Below, piece by piece: positions 55,001-64,000 of a DNA stretch of 64,000 bases (the stretch's first letter is position 1; each line of letters begins with the position of its first letter). The stretch covers positions 316,001 through 380,000 of the forward strand of contig NC_090123.1 of assembly GCF_023973825.1 (NCBI RefSeq). The letters run 5' to 3'. The notes under the pieces were generated by a model. That model was not told the origin of the DNA, made no database searches, and saw nothing but the letters and a program-made list of their open reading frames with translations. Position numbers and translations under genes: made by a program. The stretch comes from Plasmodium brasilianum (Eukaryota; Apicomplexa; Aconoidasida; Haemosporida; Plasmodiidae).

Positions 55001-57827
55001 AAAATCATATCAGTTAATTATGTGATGAGGCAAAAAAAAAAAAAAATTGGTATTTTACTATTTATTGGAGATGAATATGGCTGTATATTTGTCCTCTACA
55101 TAACTATCCCCATTTTGATAAAATTAAATGAAGTTGTTTACAATTTTCAAAAATCGATAGTAAAAAGTAAAGATAAATTACGAGTACATAGTAATAGAAA
55201 AGTATTTGACATAAAAATTATTGATGGATATATATACTCCTGTGGACAAAATGGGCACATAGTCAAATATCAGTTATATAAGGATACCAATCATGTATAT
55301 ACTTTATATAAATTATGTACAATTAAAATGTCGTACTACTCATCTATATATAAATTACTCCCATTGTATGTACATGCAGAGGGTATTATACAGAGAAAAA
55401 ATTTCATACAACAAGTTAAAAACAATGATGTCAATAAAAAGGAGGACTATCCTAATAACAGGGGTAGATCCATTTTTAGTAAAAATAATACCATTGGTAG
55501 TGATGTAAACATAATTACGCAAGATAATAATCATTATTATTCCAATGAAAAAGAAAATTTACACAATATTTATATCTGCTGTTTTAAGGAAAAAAAGTTT
55601 GTTCTCTACGATTTAAAAAACAAAACAGAATATTTATCAGTCTATTGTGGTGGTTTTAGGAGACCACTCAGTATTTTCATGAAGCCTGACTCTAATTTTA
55701 TTAAAACATTTTCACTTTGTTTTTGTAAGGAAAAAAATATATATATGCATTTTAAAAAATTAAATAGCACTACAAATACCATTGTACCGTATGAACAAAT
55801 ATATATGAACTCAGGCTTTCATGTTAAAAATGTTTCCTACGTTTTGTGGATGAACAAAAATTATTTATGCACATGTTCAGAGGACGGTATGATAAAGGTC
55901 ATCCAGCTAAGCAGAAAAATTACGAATATGTCTAACATTGTACAGGCTTCTAACCATTTTGGAGACGGAAATGCGCAGATTGATAGAGGTCCTCCGATTG
56001 TTGCGCCCGGGGTATCCACACCCTCGAATGGAAGGGGTAGTACCCACCAAAGTACTTCCAATAGTATAAAAGGAAAGGAGGGAATACCCCACTCCAAAGT
56101 TCTCCCAGCTATGGTTGGGAAGAGAAACTGTCAGACGAAATTGTCACATAGGAAAGAAACAAAAAGTGAGAGAGAAAAGAACAGAAACGGAATTACTGTT
56201 CTGAATCATAAAATGGCAGTTATCCAAAATATTTATAATCACAACGAGCCAATTTTTTATATATGTTTTTTGAAAAACCCTTTTTATTATTCTAAAAAAT
56301 TAAAATTTATAGTCAGTGTAGGGGCAAAGAACTCGGTTCATGTATTTTACATGTTCACTGATATTAAGAACGTTCCAGTTATATACCATTTAGAAAAATT
56401 AAAAACTAAGCTCTTCTTAACTAATAATACTAGATTTTTATGTGTTCAAGGGATATATAAAATACTCTCGAATATTACAAATAAATATATTATTGTTGTA
56501 CACCTATTTATTGGTACCTCTATTGGTTATATAATTCATTATTCAGCAGTATATCAACTTGCAATACATAAAAATATTGTTATTTCGAAAATTTTAAAAC
56601 CTGCTTACTTAGTTGCTTCTTATAATCTAAGAAGCACGATTCTTTGTATAAATTTAAGCCACATTTATATGAACATTGAGTCATTATATTCTTGTAATGA
56701 TAAATTGAATGAACAACTGGAGGGTAGCTTCTCCTTCAAAACATCAACAAATGGTTACTTCAAAGCGTTAGATTCAGATGCTTCTTTTGAAAAAATTAAA
56801 AATAGATACTATAATGTAGAGGATGAATTAGTGATTAATGAAGGACTTAACCATCTACCGATGAGGTGGACTGGAAGCTTTCCTGATGAGTTTCCCATTC
56901 TAGCAAAAGAGAATTTAGGACAGGGAGGAAATGAAACTGAAAAATTGATTACGCTAACTGAGGCAAAGAAAGAAGAACAGACAGAAAGCAAAAGCTCCCC
57001 TGGTCCCCTAAGGGAGCTAAGCTATCATTACTTTGTGTATAAGAAAAAAATAAAAGATCAATATGCACAAAATATACTATGTTGCGGTCTAAATAATGGC
57101 AAAGTAAACTTTTATCATGTTATGACAAATTTATCCTTGTTGAAAATTGTACAGATTCACCAAAGTGGTATAAATCATATATGTGTTAAAAAAAAAAAAA
57201 AAAAATTTGCTACAGATTTTTAGCTGCGGGGATGATCAGTCAATAAATATACTAGTTATGAATATTGTGTGCAATACAAATAATACGAGTCATGACTGTG
57301 GTCAGAGCAACATTACACTTATAATGATGCAAAACACAAACTTTTCTAACGCACATTTGTCTTCTATTAGATCCATGGTTCTTTTCTCTAATTTTTTGCT
57401 AAGCGTATCGTGGGATCAGTATATTTACGTGTGGGAAATCAAAAGAGAGGAAAATTGGGGAAAAACTAAGGGCGAACATATGGGCAAAAATAAGCGCCTA
57501 AATGAACGTGATAATAGAAATAAAAATAGATGCAAATATAGATGTAAAAGTAGTTATAAAAACATCGTAATACAGAAAAGGAAGCAGGTAAAAATAGCCG
57601 TGTATGATGTTTCTTGTTTAAACGCTTTTGTAATTAAAAAGAAAGAAAAAATGCAACATTTTACAAAGAGTAACTGTGTGCAGGATACTCAAGTTATTCA
57701 AAAAACAAAGAATGACTTTATAGATGGTATTTTTAAAAGAAAAAGATCCCTTTATTTTAACGTGTATTTGTCCGTTGCAGGGACGAATGGAAGTTTAGAG
57801 CTCTTCTATTTAAAAAATGTTAAGTAG
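52094..57827 (+). CDS. WDR6/Trm734-like WD40 protein, very large, one A-tract frame break
   Basis: WD40 protein of about 1,900 residues. WDR6/Trm734 partners the Trm7/FTSJ1 methyltransferase for 2'-O-methylation of tRNA position 34; that role is inferred. Family marks in order: ELSGHRGIIFKVKFF then SVSDDREGRIW; LGGHGARIWDLD then TCSEDSSCHVYS; near the end HQSGINHI and IFSCGDDQSI; lastly SVSWDQYIYVWEI. These match the WDR6 segments 'GHEGVIF..SDDR..R.W', 'GH.ARVW..GED..C.VW' and 'H..G.N....ASG..D'. At 57,188-57,205 an 18-A run interrupts the frame; a +1 register change joins 52094..57206 to the frame ending 57827. A 31-base intron here would also join the frames but would delete a WD strand. 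Residues about 440-623 are a 12-base minisatellite. Confidence 0.82.
53412..53962 (+). repeat. 12-bp coding minisatellite in the WDR6-like gene
   Basis: About 45 copies of a 12-base unit of type GCAGACGTAGGT, encoding (A/E/V/L)(D/E)VG tetrapeptides. Copies differ mainly in GCA/GAA/TTA/GTA and GAC/GAA, and a higher-order unit (LEVGEDxGEDVGADVG) is repeated in the second half. It is noticeably GC-richer than its surroundings. The opposite strand is also open as a Pro/Thr/Ser repeat, an echo of the same unit. Confidence 0.92.
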
Positions 57828-58818
57828 CAGGCCGTATTGACATTACTGTATGCAGTAATGTAATCTTTTTAACACGTTTCGCACAATGTATAGCTATATT
57901 TTTTTTTTTTTTTTTTTTTGTCATTGTTGTAGTACTAGTTCTTGCTGTTCATGAAGTGCTCAATTTTCAAGTGCAATGTTTAGTAACCATTTGAGGGGAA
58001 CGAAATTTGCTGTCACTGTTTTATCATTTAAACTGTTCGTTGTGAAATATGCACATACATATATATATACTTACATATACTTATGTACACATGTACATAT
58101 GAACATATGTGATGGGATCCATGGGAAGGTGCGTATTTGCATATCAATCCCTTTTTACCTCCTGTGCGACTGATGTCCATCTGATCTAGTGTAACACATG
58201 TGTACGCTTATTTTCGTGTACAAAATTTTACACCCTAACAAAGTTTATTTTTTGAAAGCCCCTTATACACATTTTTCAATTCAGTAATATCGCTAATTAG
58301 GAAATTTTTAAAATTTTCTTTTTTTTATATATATACATATAGTGCACGGGCGGTACATTCTGAAATACGTGTTTCGGACTTTCTGCTTTCTTAATATAAC
58401 ATAAATGGTAAGCAGTGCGTGTGTGCTTGCGCAGTTTTTTCATTATAAGGCAAAGCATTTATTAACAGTACGAGCATGAACAAATTGCAGAAGCGTTTTA
58501 AAAATAAAGGTAAAAAATGGGATTCAAAACAAGGATAAATCCGCACTATTCAGATGTTTTTTTCTTATTTAAAAAAAAAAAAAAAAAAATAGAAAGAACA
58601 GTAGTAACAGTAGCAACAGTAGTAACAACTGGAAGGATGTCCCTCTTAACTGCTTGTCTTGTGTAATAGGGAGTTAATCCCCCCTTCGTACTTGATAACC
58701 TCCTGAAACTTTATTCAACTACCATTAACATTTTAATTTTTGGCTCTTCCTCCCATTTTGATGCCATTAGTGCGATGCAGCACAATGTTAGTTCAAGAGG
58801 GGCGATATATGCATCATG

Positions 58819-58851
<33 letters not shown>

Positions 58852-59069
58852 TTATTTATTTATTTTTTTTTTTGAGAAAAATTGATAATAGATTGGCATC
58901 TGTAAAAAGTTTTGTCTAGCAAAATGAACGGGGGATAGGGTGCGGGGGTGTACTCTTTTTATAGAGGATGCACGTGAGTGTGCGCGGGTAATTTAATGTA
59001 CCCGGAGGATATCTGTAATACTGCATAATACTGCATAATACTGAGCAATACCGCGCAATGCTATACTCG
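57828..59069. other. Convergent intergenic region with GC-rich islands
   Basis: Between the WDR6-like gene (+) and the LanC gene (-). It holds TACATA repeats (58,055-58,110) and a (TA)n tract (58,820-58,848). 58,590-58,815 and 58,915-59,069 are clearly GC-richer, and several frames are open on both strands there. Plus-strand 58,476 starts MNKLQKRFKNK and ends at a donor GTAAAA. I could not assemble one consistent gene. Confidence 0.45.
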
Positions 59070-60458
59070 TCAACGGCTGCTTACGCCCTTGGGGGAAGGA
59101 AAATCCGAGGGAATGTCATACCCTGGAAAATACGTTAAATGGGGTTTCAAAAGGAAAATGAGGAAAACCACCAAAGCTGCATATCCCTCAAATAGAGAAT
59201 CAGGTCTATCGGGTACAGTATAAAATTTGTCAAAATATTTTATTGAAAAAAGAGCATATTTTAAGGCTTTAATATACCAGTGCTTATCATTTGTATAATT
59301 ATATAGGTAAAGAAAAATCATGCCATTTCCTGATATGCCATGACATAACCCAAATCCTTTATATAATAATCCACGCTCCCAAAGGAGTAAACCCATTCTT
59401 TCAATAAATTGTTTATTATATTTATTACAAAAAAAAGTTGGTACATAATTATATTTTAGCAATTCAATTAGTAGAATTATAAAACCTACATTTCCATGAC
59501 ACCACTGAATTAACGTATCGTTTTTTTTTTTGTTCTTATCCTTTTTTATGGATGAATAAATATTATACTCTTTTGATATATAATGGGTAAGTATTTCGTC
59601 AGTTACTTTATATATCAATTGTATATATTCATTTAATTTTTCCACCACATGATTTTTACTATTCTCAAATTCATTTTCATCTATATTGTTATATATATAT
59701 TTTTTTTTGTCATTCTGCTGTATTATTATGGCTGTACATAAATCTTTCAAATTATTACTAAAAAATAAAATTAGTTTAAATAATACAAAAAATATTCCAG
59801 CATACCCATGTGCAGCTCCTAAATATATTTGTTCATGCCATTCGAAATACAAACTAAGAGAAGTAATAGGAAACATAGTATTGCCATTTAATAAGCCATA
59901 ATCAAATATAGAATTCATAATTCTATATAAATTTATTAATATCGTATTTTTATATTTAGAATTCATCCATATATTTTTACAAAATAAAAAAGAATATATA
60001 TATCCACATTTCCCATACAACAATTCACATTCACTATTAACTGATGTTAACTCTTCCTTATTGTCTATCATATGATTAACTAATAACTCTATATTATTGT
60101 TAACACTTGTTTCATTTTCTAAATAGTAATGTACTACACTTGACAAACTATATATACCTATATCTCCTTCAAGAAATGATATGGCATTTTTCCCCTTATA
60201 TTTATGTATACTTTTTATTATATTATAACCCAACTCTAAATATGTAATATTTTCATTACACTCATATAATAAAAGGTCCATATATAATATTCCTCCTATT
60301 CCGCAATATATAGACTGACTTCTATGTTCTTTTAATTCATTATTTAATTTCGAAGAGTACTCATTTATTTTCTTTTTTATCAAAACGACATTGTTGTCAT
60401 TTTCTTCAAACTCTTCCAAGTACCCCTTCGAAATGTATCTGTTATTCCCCTCCATCAT
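59070..60458 (-). CDS. LanC-like protein (LANCL family)
   Basis: Single exon, 462 residues. Seven-fold alpha/alpha-barrel family related to bacterial lanthionine cyclases; eukaryotic LANCL proteins bind zinc and glutathione and can add glutathione to dehydrated residues in damaged proteins. All family landmarks are present: YCGIGGILYMDLLLYE, LYGKCGYIYSFLF, LGAAHGYAGIFFVL (about residue 213), WCHGNVGFIILLIEL with zinc ligand Cys (about 318), GLCHGISGNGMIFLYLYNYT with zinc ligands Cys-His (about 370), and RPDSLFEGYAALVVFL. The length is typical for LANCL1/2. No signal peptide is seen; LANCL2-type membrane attachment cannot be judged. The start is MM at 60458. There is no lantibiotic-like precursor or dehydratase gene nearby, so a peptide-antibiotic role is unlikely. 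Confidence 0.9.
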   Translation of the reverse strand: MMEGNNRYISKGYLEEFEENDNNVVLIKKKINEYSSKLNNELKEHRSQSIYCGIGGILYMDLLLYECNENITYLELGYNIIKSIHKYKGKNAISFLEGDIGIYSLSSVVHYYLENETSVNNNIELLVNHMIDNKEELTSVNSECELLYGKCGYIYSFLFCKNIWMNSKYKNTILINLYRIMNSIFDYGLLNGNTMFPITSLSLYFEWHEQIYLGAAHGYAGIFFVLFKLILFFSNNLKDLCTAIIIQQNDKKKYIYNNIDENEFENSKNHVVEKLNEYIQLIYKVTDEILTHYISKEYNIYSSIKKDKNKKKNDTLIQWCHGNVGFIILLIELLKYNYVPTFFCNKYNKQFIERMGLLLWERGLLYKGFGLCHGISGNGMIFLYLYNYTNDKHWYIKALKYALFSIKYFDKFYTVPDRPDSLFEGYAALVVFLIFLLKPHLTYFPGYDIPSDFPSPKGVSSR

Positions 60459-61253
60459 TCCTTGGAAATGTTACCATCAAATTGTAAGAGGCAGATATAC
60501 ACGACTTGACGTAAATACTCATGTATACACACACATGCATATGTATACATATGTACATATATATATATATATAGAGAGAGAGTGCGCTCTCCTACAATGC
60601 GAAATTACAAGCGCACACTCTTCCTACTACACAAAATAACGCACAAGGAGTATCCTTAATGAAAGGATATTTAACGTATGTATGTTCAATGCTTGTACAA
60701 TTAATGTATGTATATTCAGTGATTGAACATTTTTTTTTTTTTTTTTTTTTTTTAAAAAAGCGCTCTTTCAGCAGAAATTATTGCCTCTTACATTATATGT
60801 AAATATTAAATATGGGAAAAAAAAAGAAAAAAAAAAGGTGCAAAATAATTTCTCTTTATTGGAGAAATTTTGGAGCCTTAATTTCTTCAAAATTTCATAG
60901 CAATTAAATGCTTATGTTCTTCACTAATCCGTTAAGTTATACAAAAATTTAAGAGATTTTTGCCGAGTACAAGCCGGAATATGCAAATATGAATGAATTA
61001 TTAATGCGTGCATAAATGCATACACACGAGCATGCATAATATGTGTATATGTACATGCATAATATATATGTATATATATATATTTTCAAGCGTAAGTGGG
61101 GAAAAATATCGGTTACAAATTGCAAAAAAAAAAGAATAGCTAAATTGGTGAATTAACACCTCCCCGTTTCAACATATATGAAAAACTGTTTTTAAAAACA
61201 GTAGCTGAATACGGAATTATGAAAACTTAAAACGAGTTACAATAAAATTGATG
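60459..61253. other. Upstream region of the LanC gene
   Basis: TACATA/(TA)n repeats at 60,520-60,572, a 24-T run at 60,730-60,753 and TATATG repeats at 61,020-61,083. I see no gene; it is a probable promoter and 5' leader. Confidence 0.55.
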
Positions 61254-61848
61254 TTATTTCATAGGCTTCTTTACATCATACGTCTTTATTTTATCATTCA
61301 CACTATAAAAAAGAAGAAGAAAAAAAAAAAAACATTCATTAAAATGAAAAAGGTTATTATAAAAAAGGGAAATGCCTGAGGATACACCCTTTTTCTTTTA
61401 AACAATTCATTAACAAGTGGCACTGTATATAATACATTCAAACATGCACTTTTTTTCTCCACATTTTTGGATATCTTTTATGGTGAAATAACGCACTGTT
61501 TAATTTAATACATTACTATATAATTTAATTTAATATAATTTAATTTTTTTTTTTTTTTTTTATTTAGTATTACTGATGTTGTAATTCCGAAATACATAAA
61601 AAAAAAAATACATATACATACATATATATACATAAATTAAACTTGACAAATTAAAATTTTATTAGTTACTCCATTATTTTAGCTTACATGTATTATAGTA
61701 GTGATGAATGATCTTTCCATTTAATTTCACTTAAAATTTGAGTTCAAAAAAATTTTTATTAATAATTTTATTCTTTTACTTCTTTTTTAACACCGCCTGT
61801 GTTTATCCATTATTACCTCGTTTAATGTAGTTCTAATTTCTATCCACC
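61254..61848 (-). CDS. Candidate multi-exon small gene, 3' exons only
   Basis: A chain of phase-matched minus-strand exons: B 61729..61688 (KLNGKIIHHYYNT, donor GTAAGC, phase 1), C 61422..61386 (PLVNELFKRKR, acceptor TATATACAG, donor GTATCC, phase 2), D 61302..61254 (VNDKIKTYDVKKPMK, stop; acceptor TTTTTTATAG). Joined, they give about 43 residues of lysine-rich, helix-like sequence. A possible earlier exon at 61848..61817 (WIEIRTTLNE, donor GTAATA, phase 0) fits only if B begins at an internal AG (IIHHYYNT). No start codon has been located. Family unknown. Three consecutive junctions with consensus sites and matching phase make chance less likely. Confidence 0.42.
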
Positions 61849-61929
61849 CTTACAACATTATTTATCGCTGGCACTTTAATTTTACAAAATTTTGGTACAA
61901 TAAATGAGTAATTGAATATGCACAAATGA

Positions 61930-61968
<39 letters not shown>

Positions 61969-62945
61969 TATATAGATAGATAGATATAGATATAGATATA
62001 ACTGTACATACCAATGAACACACTAATTTAATTCTAATATTTGTTTAACACGAGCTTTTAACGCTTATTTTTTTTACTACATTTTGGTACACCACTGATC
62101 AGTTAATGCATTCAACTTTAGCTAAGCCACAGAGAAGGAGATAGCGATAGACGTGTATATGTATGTAGGACATTGGAGCTTATGTGTTTATATTTATTGT
62201 CTAATTGACACAATAAAATGGCGCTTTAAATTTGCTTTCACGATTTACTAATGAGTAAATCAAGACATGAAAGTAAACTAATATGGTAATTAAATCGGGT
62301 AATTAGATGCAGAAATTTACTGAAGCAATTAACTGCGTCAATTAAATAAGTCAACTAAATGGGTCAATTCACTGTGTCAGTTAAATATGTCAACTAAATG
62401 AGTTAATTAAAAGAGGTAAATACAGTGTTATTCGCAAAACATGCTATACGAAAATTTTAATTAAGTTGCAAAGTATTTAATGCTTTAACGATGGTTACAT
62501 AATTAGGGAAGGAAAAAAACAACTGTATAAAGGCATTTTTTAACTTTTCATTTTTACAATTGAATTATTTTAATTTACAAATCTGTTATTTCGTCAAACA
62601 TACTTTTTTATCTTTTCTCTTCTATCCTTTATATTTTTTCATTTTTTCATATTTTGTTTTAAAATTAGCTGGTTACCATTTTAACCTTCCATCATAGTTG
62701 AAAAAAATATTTAGAAAAGATTTAATTTAAAAAAATATAAAATATACCATTTAAATGTAATACCCATCAAAAAAATATTTTTAAATATAAACTTAAAATG
62801 AGAAAAAAAAAAAAGTTGAAATACATTTTTAATAATAAGATATGTAACTCATAACTTGTTTTCTTGGGGATTCTTTTACTGCTTCAGGCAGTATTATGTG
62901 CAGATTAGAAAAAAACAAAAAAAAATGAGGAAAATATAAAAAAAT
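61849..62945. other. AT-rich intergenic region
   Basis: (TA)n/(GATA)n tract at 61,937-62,000. A GTCAATTAAAT-type degenerate repeat lies at 62,300-62,410. I see no supported gene. Confidence 0.5.
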
Positions 62946-63432
62946 TAGAAAATAAGAAAATGAACAAATGAACAAATGAACAAATGAACAAATGAACAAA
63001 TGAACAAATGAACAAATGAACAAATGAACAAATGAACAAATGAACATATAAACAAATGAACATATAAACAAATGAACATATAAACAAATGAACATATAAA
63101 CAAATGAACATATAAACAAATAAAAAAATGAACAAATAAAAAAATGAAAAAGGAAAAAAATGAAAAAATGAACAAATAAAAAAATGAAAAGGGAAAAAAA
63201 TGAAAAAGGAAAAAAATGAAAAAGGAAAAAAATGAAAAAAAGAAAAAGTGAACAAATGAAAAAATGAAAAAGGAAAAAAATGAAAAAAAGAAAAAGTGAA
63301 AAAGGAAAAAAATGAAAAAATAAAAGAATGAAAAAATAAAAGAATGAAAAAATAAAAGAATGAAAAAATAAAAGAATGAAAAAATGAAAAATAGAAGAGT
63401 GAAAAAATGAAAAATAAAAGAATGAAAAAATA
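62946..63432. repeat. AAATGAAC minisatellite grading into A-rich repeat
   Basis: Starts as tandem 8-base AAATGAAC units (62,958-63,045), then 16-base AAATGAACATATAAAC units (to 63,120), then irregular AAATGAAAAAGGAAAA and AAAGAATGAAAAAATA units. The minus strand is open in three overlapping frames as Phe/Ile/Cys/Ser/Val repeats; these are repeat echoes. Confidence 0.88.
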
Positions 63433-64000
63433 ATAATAATATTAAACTTAAATAATATTGATTTAAAGGCCGTATATTATTCTAAAAAAGAAATATTTTG
63501 AGGTTATATAAGATTGAGGGGGGGTAAAAAAAAAAAAAATAATAATAAAATAATAAAAAAAAAAATAAAATTGTATAAGCATAATTTAGTACTTGCTTAG
63601 ATTCTTAATAACGTTAAAAAATATATACTTGTGAAAATCCTCAAACTCTTCAAATATATACGCGCATGTGTATATTGTATATATGTACATCATGTACATT
63701 TATGTGCCTCCTTTTTGTTTAACCATCTTAAGTTTATGGAACTAAAAGAAAGGAAGCATCAAATCATAAATTTTGAATAATTAAAGTTCTTTTGTTTTTC
63801 ATGATATTATATAAAAGATATATCAAGTTATCTTTTACACCTTTTTCATGTTTTCACAAAATATCATGACATATACATATTTTTTTTTTTTTTTTTTATT
63901 TTCTCTATATTTGCCTGACCATGTCATAATGTCAAGAATCTAATTTTTTTTTCATTTTGCATTATTTCACTTGTATATATTTATATATATATATATATAT
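63433..64000. other. AT-rich right edge
   Basis: A-runs (63,528-63,565), a TATATGTACAT segment near 63,680 and a T-run at 63,880-63,898. No gene is seen, and the window ends in (TA)n. Confidence 0.55.

Noticed and set aside
57185..57215. A 31-base GT-AG intron explaining the WDR6 frame break
   Set aside because: Too short for a Plasmodium intron, mostly an A-run, and removing it deletes a strand of the WD repeat; a homopolymer register change fits better.
62829..63255. Cys/Ile/Phe/Ser-rich proteins on the minus strand
   Set aside because: Echo frames of the 8- and 16-base repeats.
1..64000. tRNA, rRNA, transposon, telomeric or variant-antigen (pir/var-like) sequence
   Set aside because: Searched by eye for tRNA cores, telomere heptamers and multigene-family motifs; none seen. 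The block looks like a chromosome-internal core region.

Overview
This window is nuclear DNA of a malaria parasite (genus Plasmodium). The sequence is very AT-rich, with homopolymer runs of up to 68 bases, (TA)n and ACAT/TACATA microsatellites between genes, and short AT-rich introns ending in TAG or CAG. Proteins carry Asn/Ser, Lys and acidic insertions. The gene content is apicomplexan: an alveolin, a NIMA-type kinase, a RAP-domain protein, apicoplast-type ribosomal proteins and a LanC-like protein. From memory only, MCM3, an ArfGAP, NEK2 and alveolin IMC1g lie in this order on P. falciparum chromosome 5, so this looks like the syntenic block of another species. The base composition and long homopolymers suggest a malariae- or ovale-like genome, but I cannot fix the species.

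Layout, left to right. MCM3 (+, 2 exons) follows a microsatellite-rich left end. Then come a p24 cargo-receptor gene (-, 4 exons, one GC-AG intron), an unknown 256-residue protein (+), a large secretory/plastid-type protein with DUF760-like repeats (+), an unknown 173-residue protein (-), and a CstF-77/Rna14 homologue (-) broken into three frames at two A-tracts. These are followed by a single-pass membrane protein (-), a WDR55/Jip5 homologue (+), a six-exon ArfGAP (+), a possible oligosaccharyltransferase subunit (-), a RAP-domain protein (+), a seven-exon NEK2-type kinase (-), alveolin IMC1g-like (-), an organellar L32 (-), a SpoU/TrmH RNA methyltransferase (+), a very large WDR6/Trm734-like protein (+, one A-tract frame break) and a LanC-like protein (-). 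The last 3.5 kb is mostly simple repeat.

Reading the gaps by eye also gave several short, multi-exon genes whose exons are each under about 60 codons. The clearest is a three-exon bL33-type ribosomal protein at 48,879-49,185, beside the L32 gene. Others are phase-consistent exon chains at about 13.6, 17.6, 18.95, 25.3, 37.5, 44.0, 51.5 and 61.3 kb; these are candidates, not certainties.

The genes are not an operon; each has its own intergenic region. Shared themes are information processing (MCM3, CstF-77, WDR55, WDR6 with a TrmH protein nearby, RAP, L32/L33), the secretory pathway (p24, ArfGAP, possible ribophorin II) and parasite shape and cell cycle (IMC1g, NEK2). I saw no tRNA, rRNA, CRISPR, transposon, telomere repeat or variant surface-antigen gene. 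No wholly new biological system is evident. The most useful leads are the hidden short genes, the three frame breaks in coding poly-A that all need the same correction, and the methyltransferase lacking its expected motif-1 arginine.
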